Shown: one piece after another, positions 34,023-43,236 of the stretch
Numbering within the stretch: position 1 is the first letter of the stretch
Layout: each line of letters starts with the position of its first letter
NCBI GenBank assembly: GCA_020847615.1
Contig: JADLBR010000223.1
Coordinates: 1 to 64,000 of the forward strand
Direction of reading: 5' to 3'
Origin: Verrucomicrobiia bacterium
Lineage (GTDB): Bacteria; Verrucomicrobiota; Verrucomicrobiia; JADLBR01
DNA: 64,000 nt
The notes under the pieces: model-generated
Seen by the model: only the letters and a program-made list of their open reading frames with translations
Told to the model about the DNA's origin: nothing
Database searches by the model: none
Made by a program: the position numbers and the translations under genes

Positions 34023-35744
34023 TCACTCGTCCCGGATATTTGCGCCGGTCGTCAGGCCACTGTCGTTGAAGGCATCGACCTGCCACCGGTACCGCGCGCC
34101 GCGCGTGAGCGCATGAAATGTCAGCTTGTCGGCCTCTCCGCCCTGCACCTGAATGGCGCACTCGTTGAAACGGAGGATGTAGCCGTCGGCCCCGCCCACC
34201 GGTTTCCAACGGACAGTGACATCGCGGTCGTCGCCGGCGTGGCGCTCGATTGTGATGCCGGTGACTTGCGCGGGCGGCGCGCCGTTGCCATGGCCGAACA
34301 CGCGGAGATCGCGCAGCGCAAATTTTCCGGCGCGGGGCGTGTGAACGTTTTCAAGTTTGAGGTGCCGCCCGGCGACCGGCGCGGGAAGTTCCACGAAGTC
34401 GTGCGGCGCGCAGTTCCTCGAGGCGCTCTTGTCCACGAGCGGGCGCCAGTCCGCGCCGTCATCGGAAATCAGCAGCCGGTAGGCGTGATAATCGTCGCCC
34501 GCGGCCCCGACATCTTGTTCGGCGAAGTTCACCTGCACCGCGTTGAGGCGGCAGGTCTTGCCGAGGTCCATCTGGAACCATTCGCCCGTGTTCCCGGTCT
34601 GGGCCGACCACCACGTGCGGCAATTTTCGTCGGAGGCGAGCCCGGGCGGGTGATCCGCCAGCGACGATGATGCGTTGCACTTCTTACTATACGACTGGAC
34701 GGACCAGTTCCGGCCCTGCGGGTAATCGCCCAGCGCGGTGTCGGTACTCATTCGCCCCCGCGCGTCGAACTTGACCGGGAACAAACCAAGCCGGCGCTCG
34801 AATAGATCGTACACGCCGATCCACATCGTCGCTGTTCGCCACCAGTTGCCCTGCTTGTCCCGGAAGACGCAACTGTGTCCGGCGCTGCCCATGAACCCAC
34901 CGACCTTCAACGAGACCGGCGAATAGTCGGTGGGCTTGAATGGCCCGGTCGGCGAGTCGCCCTCGAGCGCCACATCGCAGTACCACTGCGTCACCGTGCC
35001 CGGCGTCGAGTACTGGAGATAGTACCGGCCATTGCGCTTGGTCATCCACGCGGCCTCCTGGCAGGGAAGCATCTTGAATTTGCCAAGCCACGCGCCGGTG
35101 TCCGTCTCGGCAACAAGCTCGCGGCGCCCGCGCTCATAGCCGCCCACAAAATCCGCGACGCTGGTGACGTCGGGCCTAAGCTGCACCTCGCTGCCGGGAA
35201 TCTCCCGCCACGTTCTTGTGTCAATCTCGAAAACCTTCGTCGGCTTGCCCAACCCATGATAGAGCCACGCCCGGCCATCGTCGTCGAAGAACAGCGCGGG
35301 ATCGCCGGTGACGCGGAGCTCACCGCACTCTTCCCAGCGTCCCGCCGCCGGGTCGGCGCTGCGCATCACGGGCACCGTCCCCGCTCCTTTGCGTCGGTCC
35401 ATGCGGATGAAATAGACGTGCGACTTGTCCGCGGCCACCGCGGGGGCGCAATACGTGCCGCGATCGTTGTCGGACATTAGCGGGCGCAGCTCGGGCGCGA
35501 ACAGGACATTGGTCCACGCCCGCAAGTCGTCGGAAACCCGATACCCCGGCACATCATCGGTGGCGAAGAGATAGTAGCGCTCCTTGAACAGCACGATCAC
35601 CGGGTCGGCGCTGTGCCGATAACCTCTGCTGCTAGTGCCGTAATCGAGGTTGAGCGGATTGCAGAGGGTGTCCGTTGCGGGGCTTTGCGACAGCGGCGCC
35701 GCAAGCAACGCCAGCATCGCGGCAGTGATGATTCCCTGTTTCAC
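34023..35744 (-). CDS. GH43 glycosidase with discoidin and Fn3 domains
   Basis: 573 residues from a GTG at 35744, chosen because GGAGGGG lies seven bases upstream and it gives a Sec signal (residues 1-22); the reading frame extends further to 35918 without either. Residues about 30-350: five-bladed GH43 propeller (HSADPVIVLFKERYYLFAT with D47 as likely general base; CAPAVAADKSHVYFIRMD; GRYYLQYSTPG). About 370-510: F5/8 type C carbohydrate-binding domain (TGEWFQMDLGKTCRLNAVQV). About 515-573: fibronectin type III (ITIERHAGDDRDVTVRWKPV). GH43 enzymes act mostly on arabinan, xylan or galactan side chains; the exact target is unknown. The GH78 gene starts 23 bp downstream. Confidence 0.87.
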   Translation of the reverse strand: MKQGIITAAMLALLAAPLSQSPATDTLCNPLNLDYGTSSRGYRHSADPVIVLFKERYYLFATDDVPGYRVSDDLRAWTNVLFAPELRPLMSDNDRGTYCAPAVAADKSHVYFIRMDRRKGAGTVPVMRSADPAAGRWEECGELRVTGDPALFFDDDGRAWLYHGLGKPTKVFEIDTRTWREIPGSEVQLRPDVTSVADFVGGYERGRRELVAETDTGAWLGKFKMLPCQEAAWMTKRNGRYYLQYSTPGTVTQWYCDVALEGDSPTGPFKPTDYSPVSLKVGGFMGSAGHSCVFRDKQGNWWRTATMWIGVYDLFERRLGLFPVKFDARGRMSTDTALGDYPQGRNWSVQSYSKKCNASSSLADHPPGLASDENCRTWWSAQTGNTGEWFQMDLGKTCRLNAVQVNFAEQDVGAAGDDYHAYRLLISDDGADWRPLVDKSASRNCAPHDFVELPAPVAGRHLKLENVHTPRAGKFALRDLRVFGHGNGAPPAQVTGITIERHAGDDRDVTVRWKPVGGADGYILRFNECAIQVQGGEADKLTFHALTRGARYRWQVDAFNDSGLTTGANIRDE

Positions 35745-35760
35745 GTCTTGTCCCCTCCAC

Positions 35761-36240
35761 CTACGAGATGCCGTGTTCCTGCGGCAGCGCAATGAACATC
35801 CGGCCATCGGCTTGCTGCCGCATGTGCTTCTCCAATGTCGCGCGGCCGCCTTCGGAGTTGTACTCCAGCAGAGGGCACAGGATTTCCGGTTGTGATGCGA
35901 CGCAGTGCGGCGCGACAATCCACGGGCTGGTGATATGCGGCACGACTTTCACGCCTTCGTGGCCGCGGGCAAGCTCGCAGATCTTAAGCCACTCGGAAAT
36001 CCCGCCGCACCAGGTCGGATCGCATTGCACGTAGTCCACGCAGCGGCGGTCAAGGAACGGCTTGACGCTCCACCGCGTGTACCAATGCTCGCCGCCCGCG
36101 ATGGTCAACCCGGTCTCGCCTTTGATCCGCGCGTAGCCTTCGATGTGCTCGGGACAGATCGGCTCCTCAATCCAGAACGGCCTGAACGGCGCCACGGCAA
36201 CAGCGGCGTCAGTCCGCTGGAGAAATTGACGCCGTTTCAT
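35761..36240 (-). pseudogene. Tat signal fused to C-terminal half of an enolase-superfamily enzyme
   Basis: 159 codons with no internal stop. Residues 1-18 are a Tat-like signal (MKRRQFLQRTDAAVAVAP), then the sequence enters the barrel of a mandelate-racemase-type enzyme in mid-domain (FWIEEPICPEH). E25, E51, D74 and H102 are spaced like the mandelate racemase residues E221, E247, D270 and H297. The N-terminal capping domain, the KxK base and the first metal ligand (D195 equivalent) are missing, so catalysis by the known mechanism is not possible. I read it as an in-frame internal deletion. The parent may have been a sugar-acid dehydratase. Confidence 0.7.
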
Positions 36241-36255
36241 TGGATTCGCCGAGGG

Positions 36256-37818
36256 TCAACGCGTTGTTTGGAATATCAGCAGGGTAATGGAGCGGGGCGC
36301 GAACTCGCGAACCGGCATCGGCAAAGGGCGCGACTGCACGCAATCCTCGGCCGGGCGCGCGACGGAGTTGGCCGCGAGCATCGCGGGCGCGGTCAGTTCA
36401 TGGCCGTCGGCAAAGGTGTAGTTGCCGCCGGTGATTTCGATGCGGGCGGGGATGGACTGCGTGGCGTGGCGGTTGACGACGGCGATGGTGAGCGATTTCT
36501 TCTGGTCGTGGCAGGTGGCGGCGACGTCGAGAGACGGCAGTGTGGTGCCTTCGAGCAACGGCGAATCGCAGCGCGCGGCCACGGCCTGGTTGCCGCAGTG
36601 TTTGGCGTAGAGCGCGAGCGGATGGAAGACGGTCTGGCGCACGGAGCCGTTGCGGTCGGACTGGATCGGGGCGATGACGTTGGCCAGCTGCGCCCACGTG
36701 GCGAAGCCGATGATGTCCGCGTGGCGGTGCATCGCGTTGAGCCAACTCGCGACGGCCAGCGCGTCCTGCCAGTTGTAGGTCTGCTCTAGGTTCCAGAGGA
36801 CTTCGCGCCCGCCCGCGCCGCCGTTCCACAAGCCCCACTCGTCAATCGCCAGTTTCACCGGTGCCTGCCTGGGCGGGAAACGGTACCAATGCGAGAACCC
36901 CTTCGGCTCGGTGGGGAACGCGCCGAGAAACGCGGCGTAGTCATCCAACTGTTGGTCGAAAGCGGCAACGCGCCCCAGCAGGTTGGCGTAGTCCGTCGTC
37001 CCGAAATACCAGTGCGCGGAGATGAAGTCGGCCACCGGGTGCAACGACTTCAGGACGGTCGTGTTCCAGTTCGTGTTGTTGCCGACACCGGCCACGATGA
37101 CCTTGATGGTCGGGTCCTGCAATTTCATCAGTTTCGCAAACTGCCACGCGACCTTTGCATACTCGGCGGGGTCCTGGAGCCGGCCGCAGTCGGGCTCGGC
37201 TTCCTCCTCGTTCCCGAGGCCCCAGAACTTCACGCCGTGCGGCTCGGGAAAACCATGCTTGCGCCGCAGGTTGGCGTAGTGGGTGTTGCCGGTGCCGTTG
37301 CAATACTCGACCCAGTTGGCGGCTTCCTCCGCCGAGCCAGTGCCCATGTTCACGCTGATGTACGGCTCCGCGTTGATGGCCCGGCAGTACCGGATGAACT
37401 CGTCGGTGCCGAACAGGTTGTCCTCCTCGCCGCCCCAAATCAGGTTCGGACGGCGACGCCGCTCCGCCTTTGGGCCGATGCCGTCCTGCCAGTGGTAAAT
37501 CTTCGTGAACGTCCCGCCCGGCCAGCGCAGCAGCGGCGGGTTCAACTCGCGCACCTTCTCCAGCACGTCCCGGCGAAACCCGTTCTCATCCGCCAGCGGC
37601 GAGCCCGGCTCGAAGATGCCGCCGTTGATGCATCGGCCAAGGTGCTCGATGAACTGCCCATAGAGCATCGGCTCGATGCGCGCGCCCGGTTTGTCCGCCT
37701 GCACGGTGATGCTGGCCGGGTCCGAAGCCGCGACAAGAGCGGTGGACGCCAGCACGACCGCGATGCCCCTGCTGATGTGGGCGCTCATGCCTCGTGTTTC
37801 TCCAGAATCAGATCTCAT
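36256..37818 (-). CDS. GH51 alpha-L-arabinofuranosidase
   Basis: 520 residues from the ATG at 37818, which has GGAGG seven bases upstream; the ATG at 37788 gives a shorter signal peptide (MSAHISRGIAVVLASTALVA) and is an alternative. The protein is a complete GH51: MLYGQFIEHLGRCINGGIFE, PPLLRWPGGTFTKIYHWQDG, KFWGLGNEEEAEPDCG with E204 as acid/base, and KLAIDEWGLWNGG with E327 as nucleophile, followed by the C-terminal beta-sandwich. It is a retaining exo-enzyme releasing alpha-L-arabinofuranose. It follows the GH127/GH146 fusion in the same direction, so alpha- and beta-linked L-arabinofuranose would be handled together. Confidence 0.92.
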   Translation of the reverse strand: MRSDSGETRGMSAHISRGIAVVLASTALVAASDPASITVQADKPGARIEPMLYGQFIEHLGRCINGGIFEPGSPLADENGFRRDVLEKVRELNPPLLRWPGGTFTKIYHWQDGIGPKAERRRRPNLIWGGEEDNLFGTDEFIRYCRAINAEPYISVNMGTGSAEEAANWVEYCNGTGNTHYANLRRKHGFPEPHGVKFWGLGNEEEAEPDCGRLQDPAEYAKVAWQFAKLMKLQDPTIKVIVAGVGNNTNWNTTVLKSLHPVADFISAHWYFGTTDYANLLGRVAAFDQQLDDYAAFLGAFPTEPKGFSHWYRFPPRQAPVKLAIDEWGLWNGGAGGREVLWNLEQTYNWQDALAVASWLNAMHRHADIIGFATWAQLANVIAPIQSDRNGSVRQTVFHPLALYAKHCGNQAVAARCDSPLLEGTTLPSLDVAATCHDQKKSLTIAVVNRHATQSIPARIEITGGNYTFADGHELTAPAMLAANSVARPAEDCVQSRPLPMPVREFAPRSITLLIFQTTR

Positions 37819-37898
37819 TCCAGCACCTCCTCCAATGACTGGGTCTTTCCATCACGCACTTCTCCAGTCACCGGAAATGGGGTGTCGACGTAGCTCAT
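37815..37898 (-). CDS. Tiny ORF (27 codons) between GH127 fusion and GH51
   Basis: MSYVDTPFPVTGEVRDGK is its start; 27 residues. Its ATG overlaps the stop of the GH127/GH146 gene as ATGA and its stop overlaps the GH51 ATG region, so ribosomes could pass from one gene to the next. It matches no family I know and may be a leftover of a larger gene or simply a coupling device. Confidence 0.3.
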   Translation of the reverse strand: MSYVDTPFPVTGEVRDGKTQSLEEVLE

Positions 37899-40800
37899 CG
37901 GTTCGCCTCCCCCGCGCGCAGCACCCGCGCCTCCGCGACCAGGCCGCCGACTTTGCCTCTCTGCCGGACAAGGCGGACGACGAGTCGGTCCTTGCCGGCG
38001 ACGAGCGGCGCGGGGATCGGGAACGCCACGTCGCGGAAAGTGCCATCGGCCTTGGCCGGGCCGATGTCGCCCAGCGTGGTCAGCGGCGGCAGCGCCTTCG
38101 CCTTCGCGCCGACGTCGAGCTGGTTTCCCGGCGTGGCCGCCTCGGTCTCCTGCGCCTCCTTCGCATCGGCGGCCTCCGCCTTCACCGACGCGGCCTGCAC
38201 CTCGAAGCCGCATCTCGGACCGCGATGCGCGTCGGGGTCGCCGGCGGGCGGCGACCAGAGCCGAATGAGCAGGGTCTGCGCTTTGTCCGGCTCGACGGCG
38301 AGCGTCCAGCCGAAGCGGTCGCCGCCGACTTCCGCGGTGCGGAAGGTCTGCCAGCGGCCGGCGATAAGACGCGGGAGTTCGTTGAACTCGTGGTTGTAGC
38401 CGCTTGCCGCCTCGAGGCCGTGGTCTTTCTCGCCGCGATTTGCTCCGGCGGTGCGCGGCAGGGCGGGATCGCTCTCCAGGCGGCCCGGCATGGTGCTGGC
38501 GGCGGACTGCGTTCCGGCGCCGAAGAAGACCATGTCCACGGTGCGCGGCGCGAGTTCCTTCCAGCGCTTGGCCTCCGCGCCGTAGGCCGCTCGCTCGGCG
38601 GCCAGTTGCGCGTCATCGCGCAAGTCCCAGTAGGCGATGTAGGCATCCTGATACTCCTGGTACAGCGGCAGGAACTCGACGGGCTTTGGCAAAAGATCGC
38701 GTCGGAATATCGACGGGTCACCGGCAAAATGCAGCGGCTTGTCCAGCGGCTTGATGGCGGCGAGCGCCTGGTCCGCCGGCTTGCGCGCCACGGCGTGACG
38801 CGCGCCGTCGTCGGTTTTTGCGACCAGCATCACCGGGCCATACATCAGTGCGGCCCGGTCGGGGTTGTCGCGGAAACCTTCCCAACGCAGCGCCATCGGC
38901 AGCGCGACGGAAATCTTGTCACCGGCTTTCCATGACCGCAGGAGATCCACGTAGCCTTCCGGGCCGGTCTTCGTCGGCACCGCCGAGCCGTTGACCGTCA
39001 CCGAGAAATCGGCGGTCACCCAGGCGGGCCTGCGGATGCTGATGGTGGCCTTTCCCGGTTTCGCGGCGACGATCTCCATGGACGTGCCCGCTTCCTCGGG
39101 GAACCTCGTGACCTGCCGCAGGACGAGGCCGGCCTCGCGCCAGTTCAGTTCCGAGGCGATGAACAGGCTGACAAACAGCCGCTCGCCGCCGCGATGGAAA
39201 TAGATGCTGTCGGCGTATTTTGCGTGGTTCTCCATGCCCGAGCCGTGACAGCAGGCGAGGCTCACCCAGCCGGGACTGAAACCCTTGCGGCTGCCGCTCT
39301 CCATGCCGTGGAAATAGGCGACCGTGCCAAACTTCGGATGCTGCGAGGATAGGATGTGGTTGATCTGCGCGCGCTCGCAGTAATCCGCCGCAGCCGCGCT
39401 CGGTTCCCACGCGAAGAGATGGCGCGTGAGCTTGAGCATGTTGTGCGTGTTGCAGGTCTCGGCGTTGCCCTTGCTCAGCGACAGCGACAGGTGCGCCTTG
39501 GGCGTGAACTTCTCGTGGTTGCTGTTGCCGCCGTTGGCGTAGCTGCGTTCCCGCACAACGTAGCGCCAGAAATTCCGCGCCGCGTCGCGATACTCCGGCT
39601 GACCGGTGAATTCATAGATGCGGGCGAAGCCGGTGAACTTGGGCACCTGCGTGTTGGCATGCAGCCAGTCAAGCGTGTCTTCGTTGCGGGACAGCGGGGC
39701 CATCACCTTGCGATGGCAGAAACGTCTAGCGAGCGCGAGATGGGCCGGATTCCTGGTGATCGCATAGAGATTCGCCAGCGCCTCGTTGATGCCGCCGTGC
39801 TCGTGGTCGAGCATCGCCTGGAACGCCTCGTCGCTGACCTGCGCGGAATACTTCTCCAGCCACGCGGCAACCTTCAGCATCACGTCCAGGGCCTGCTGGC
39901 TGCCGGCCAGCGCATTGGCATCGATGAGGCCCTGATACACCTTGTGAAGCGCATACCACGGGACCGGCAGCCGGCCCAGCCCCTCCGGTCGCGGCTCGAG
40001 ACCCGCCATGATGCGCAGCCATTTCTCCGGGAATGGCGCGATGAAACCCGAACCCGCTTTGGCCTGCACCCCCGCGATGATCGCCACCACCGCGTCGAGC
40101 CGCTCCTTGAAGCGCGCGTCGCCGGTGTTGCGGTACATCTCGGCGCAGGCCGACAGGAAGTGCCCTTCATAGTGGCCTTGGAACCCGTAGTCGCTGGCCT
40201 TCCACTGGCCGTAGGGCTGAGCCGTGGACGGCAGCCCGTTGTTCACGCGCCACCAGTGCATCAACCGCTCTGGCTCCACGCGAAGAATGTAGCCCTTGTC
40301 GCGTTCCTGGGCGTCCTTGAATGGGCCATCGATCAGTTTCACATCACGCAAATCGAATGGCGCGGCCGAGACCGGCACGGCAACCCCTTTGGGCCCGGCT
40401 GTCTCATTCTCCCGAAGCCAGACGATGGAACGAATGGCGGCGAAAGCGCCGGCGGGCGCGCGGTCATCGTTGCCGTAGAAGCCGAATACGGCCTCGCCTT
40501 CGGGCCGGTAGTAGAGGAAGTTGCCGGCATCGCGACCCGACTTGCCCCAGCCGACGATGCCCATTCCGAAACTGTCGCCCGACCAGGCATCGGCATCCGG
40601 CTTGACCCACGCGCTCATCGTCCACGGCGCGTTGCCTGAGATGCCGATGTCTTGCGGCGTCACGACGGGTGCGGTGCCGTCGAGCGCGTAGTCTCCACCG
40701 GCGAACACCGGATTCGTCGCCACACCGAGGCTGGCGGTGTCGGGCCTGGCGGCCGCGAGTTGGGCGATGCTCCGCTCGTCGAGAGCGGCGTTGAAGATGG

Positions 40801-42910
40801 CCGGCTTGGCGATCGCGCCTTTGAAGTTCCGCTTCTGGCCGAACGGGTCACTGCCGATGGTCAAGGGCGAGTCGGCAATCTTGAGCGCGCCGGGCTGCCG
40901 CGACTTGGCGAGCTGGCCGTTGACATAGACGCGTTGCGTCGTGCCGTCGTAGGTGTTGGCGAGGTGAATCCATTCCGATTTGCGCTGCTCGATCCGGTTC
41001 ATGCGCGTGAAGTTCGGGATTGCCTGCAGCGGCGCGCCATCGGCGAACGCGCCGCGGATGGCCAGCGCGCCGCCGAGAAGTTTTCCATCCCACTCCGCGC
41101 GTAACGGCGCATCGGGGGCGAGCGCGAGCGCGTCGAGGTCTTTCCCCGGCGGCAGGTCTACGGACTCGACATTATAGACCAGTGGCCCGTATTGCAGCGC
41201 GACGCGCCCGACGTTGGCGGCGATGCGCGAATCGGCCCTGACGCGCTGGATCTCCATCGGCAACGATAATTCCACGCGGTCGCCGTCCTTCCATTCGCCG
41301 CGCAACGCGATGTAGCCGCGCTCGACCTGGGGCGATTCCGGCCTGCCGTTCACGCGTACGGTGAATCGGCCCCCGAGGTCGGGTGTTGCGGTGTACAGTT
41401 CGCTCTCGGTCCGATCCGGGATGCGCAATCTGAGGGTAAAGCTGGCTGCGCGCGTTGGGTGCAGCGTCACGGCCACGTCGCCGTCCCACGGATAACGGGT
41501 GGCCTGCCGGATTCGCAGCGCGGCGCCGCCGATGTTGGGCAACGTGGCCTCGCTGTCCACGTAGTGGCTGAGGTAGAGCTCGGTCCGGGCCGAGTTGACG
41601 GAGTAGATGAGGTCTTTGATCGCGAGGAGCGCGCGCGGAATGTTGCCGACGCAACACGGGCACACGTGCCACGGATACCGGGCGCGCTTCTCGTCCAACG
41701 GATTCTGATAATAGAAATTCGTGCCGCCCAGCTCGACGGAGCCAAGGATGTTGTTGTAGAGCGCGCGTTCCTGGACATCGCGGTAATGGCCGTCCGCGTG
41801 CAGCCGGTGCATCCGGTCGGACCAGAAACTCAGGCCGCAGCCGGCGCACGACTCGCAGTAAGCATCGTTCGGCAACTCGTAGTCGCCGCCGAACGCCTCG
41901 CCCTTGTGGGCCGCCCCAACGCCGCCGGTGAGGTAGTGTTTCTTGTGGATGGCGTTCGACCAGATTCGGTCACCCGCCTGCCGGTAGGCCGCGTCGCCCT
42001 CGTGCAGCGCGATGTCGGCCATCGCGGTGTAGAAATACGTGGCGCGCACGGCGTGGCCCTTCGCCTCGGCCAACTCGATGGCCGGCTTGTCGGATTGGTT
42101 GTATTCATTGCCTTTGTCACCCTCGTGTTGGTGGTCCAGGAAATGGCGGGCCAGCGCGATGTATTTGTCGCCCTTGCCAGCGCCTTCGACCTCGTTGACT
42201 AGTCGGCCCAGCCGGCATAGCGCGTACTCCATGCCCGGATGTCCGTTGCGCCACGTCCGCTTCGGCGGCGTGCCGAAGGTGTCACAAAGATGGTCACCGC
42301 ATCTCACCGCGGCGTCGTACAACCGGCGGTCCTTGCCGCCGGTCATCCGGTGATGGGCGACGCCCATCTCGAGGAAGTAGCCCATCACGTAGAACTCGTG
42401 CCACCCGACGTTGCTGTAGCGCGGGTGATTGTTGAGGACGTGGAACGAATGGATGTATCCATCGGGCGCCTGGGCCGCGAGGATGATCGGGATCCATTCC
42501 TCGAGTTTTGCCCGCAGGACCGCCTGTGCCTTCGCGAGGTCTGCGTCGCCACCGGGCTTGACCGCCAACGCGACGCAGATGGCCTCCATCGTGTTGTAAA
42601 CGTAGGCATCGCTCCACGGCGCGCCGGTGTATTTCCAGTCGGCCGCCTCGCCGCGCTGCACCCGGCCCAGAGCAACCAGGTTCATCAGCTCTTGGCCGCG
42701 CCCGCCTTTCTCCATCTGGCGGATGCAATGGGGCAGCCACTTTTCCGTCAGGCGCTTGGCCTGCTGTTTCCAGAAGCCGCCCAGCTCGATCGTTTGCAGG
42801 CGAACGGGCCCGATGGGGTCGCGCCCGGTGTCTGCGGCCGCAGCCACCGTCTGGGCGACGCTGAGGCAGCACAGGAGACCGGCAAGTGAGAGGATGAGGG
42901 ATGTTCTCAT
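37895..42910 (-). CDS. GH127-LamG-GH146-type bimodular beta-L-arabinofuranosidase
   Basis: 1671 residues from the ATG at 42910 (AAGGAAA upstream; Sec signal 1-26). Residues about 30-650: GH127 (DUF1680) with the cysteine-glycosidase zinc site, E353 and C355 in YCESCAGC and C419-C420 in HVCPCC, matching the Glu/Cys/Cys/Cys set of HypBA1; E338 is a possible acid/base. About 655-850: two half LamG domains. About 870-1400: a second DUF1680 barrel of GH146 type (LRDVKLIDGPFKDAQERDKG; ETCNTHNMLKL; SLACCHGSGMENHAKY). The rest is DUF4986/DUF6805-like sandwich. Both barrels should act on beta-L-arabinofuranosides, probably on different linkages. The 69-codon ORF upstream is coupled by ATGA. Confidence 0.88.
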   Translation of the reverse strand: MRTSLILSLAGLLCCLSVAQTVAAAADTGRDPIGPVRLQTIELGGFWKQQAKRLTEKWLPHCIRQMEKGGRGQELMNLVALGRVQRGEAADWKYTGAPWSDAYVYNTMEAICVALAVKPGGDADLAKAQAVLRAKLEEWIPIILAAQAPDGYIHSFHVLNNHPRYSNVGWHEFYVMGYFLEMGVAHHRMTGGKDRRLYDAAVRCGDHLCDTFGTPPKRTWRNGHPGMEYALCRLGRLVNEVEGAGKGDKYIALARHFLDHQHEGDKGNEYNQSDKPAIELAEAKGHAVRATYFYTAMADIALHEGDAAYRQAGDRIWSNAIHKKHYLTGGVGAAHKGEAFGGDYELPNDAYCESCAGCGLSFWSDRMHRLHADGHYRDVQERALYNNILGSVELGGTNFYYQNPLDEKRARYPWHVCPCCVGNIPRALLAIKDLIYSVNSARTELYLSHYVDSEATLPNIGGAALRIRQATRYPWDGDVAVTLHPTRAASFTLRLRIPDRTESELYTATPDLGGRFTVRVNGRPESPQVERGYIALRGEWKDGDRVELSLPMEIQRVRADSRIAANVGRVALQYGPLVYNVESVDLPPGKDLDALALAPDAPLRAEWDGKLLGGALAIRGAFADGAPLQAIPNFTRMNRIEQRKSEWIHLANTYDGTTQRVYVNGQLAKSRQPGALKIADSPLTIGSDPFGQKRNFKGAIAKPAIFNAALDERSIAQLAAARPDTASLGVATNPVFAGGDYALDGTAPVVTPQDIGISGNAPWTMSAWVKPDADAWSGDSFGMGIVGWGKSGRDAGNFLYYRPEGEAVFGFYGNDDRAPAGAFAAIRSIVWLRENETAGPKGVAVPVSAAPFDLRDVKLIDGPFKDAQERDKGYILRVEPERLMHWWRVNNGLPSTAQPYGQWKASDYGFQGHYEGHFLSACAEMYRNTGDARFKERLDAVVAIIAGVQAKAGSGFIAPFPEKWLRIMAGLEPRPEGLGRLPVPWYALHKVYQGLIDANALAGSQQALDVMLKVAAWLEKYSAQVSDEAFQAMLDHEHGGINEALANLYAITRNPAHLALARRFCHRKVMAPLSRNEDTLDWLHANTQVPKFTGFARIYEFTGQPEYRDAARNFWRYVVRERSYANGGNSNHEKFTPKAHLSLSLSKGNAETCNTHNMLKLTRHLFAWEPSAAAADYCERAQINHILSSQHPKFGTVAYFHGMESGSRKGFSPGWVSLACCHGSGMENHAKYADSIYFHRGGERLFVSLFIASELNWREAGLVLRQVTRFPEEAGTSMEIVAAKPGKATISIRRPAWVTADFSVTVNGSAVPTKTGPEGYVDLLRSWKAGDKISVALPMALRWEGFRDNPDRAALMYGPVMLVAKTDDGARHAVARKPADQALAAIKPLDKPLHFAGDPSIFRRDLLPKPVEFLPLYQEYQDAYIAYWDLRDDAQLAAERAAYGAEAKRWKELAPRTVDMVFFGAGTQSAASTMPGRLESDPALPRTAGANRGEKDHGLEAASGYNHEFNELPRLIAGRWQTFRTAEVGGDRFGWTLAVEPDKAQTLLIRLWSPPAGDPDAHRGPRCGFEVQAASVKAEAADAKEAQETEAATPGNQLDVGAKAKALPPLTTLGDIGPAKADGTFRDVAFPIPAPLVAGKDRLVVRLVRQRGKVGGLVAEARVLRAGEANR

Positions 42911-43116
42911 TGTGATTTTCCTTTCTGTGGGGAAGCCGTCCTCCCCGATTTGACCTCCACGGCCGATTCGAGCTGGCGGAAATATTCGGCGTTGTTCGAG
43001 GTGATTCGCACCGCGAGCGTGGCGGGATGCTCGCCGCCGAATTCCACGCGCGCGGCCGCCGGAGCACCGGCGAGCGCCGACGCCAACCGGACCGCGACGA
43101 TTCGCATGGGGCGCAT
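42907..43116 (-). CDS. Small ORF (69 codons) leading the GH127 operon
   Basis: It begins MRPMRIVAVRLASALAGAP and contains ARVEFGGEHPATLAVRITSN, which reads like a beta-rich fragment. It has no clear ribosome site or signal peptide and no recognised family, but its stop overlaps the GH127 start as ATGA. It may be the tail of a deleted gene used for coupling. The putative operator at 43156-43188 lies 40 bp upstream. Confidence 0.4.
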   Translation of the reverse strand: MRPMRIVAVRLASALAGAPAAARVEFGGEHPATLAVRITSNNAEYFRQLESAVEVKSGRTASPQKGKSQ

Positions 43117-43155
43117 GGTGAACCGAGCGTAAAGGGGGACCCTTTCGCGACAACG

Positions 43156-43188
43156 CCATTTCGCGCATTAATATCACCATTTTGCGAA
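43156..43188 (+). promoter_or_regulatory. Putative operator: CCATTT direct repeat, 21-bp spacing, before GH127 operon
   Basis: CCATTTCGCGCA (43156-43167) and CCATTTTGCGAA (43177-43188) start exactly 21 bp apart. Together with the pair at 10315-10347 the half-site consensus is CCATTTYNSGMA, and in both operators the first copy has C and the second T at position 7. It sits in the gap upstream of the GH127 operon (minus strand), after the sialidase stop, implying an internal promoter controlled by a XylR-like protein. Confidence 0.65.
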
Positions 43189-43236
43189 TCAAAGACCCGC
43201 ATGCCACGATCCTCGGCCCCGCGCCGTGATCGGAGG

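Noticed and set aside
35745-35918. Longer N-terminus for the GH43 gene
   Set aside because: The extra 58 residues are the out-of-frame shadow of the cut enolase gene; the GTG at 35744 has a strong ribosome site and a signal peptide.
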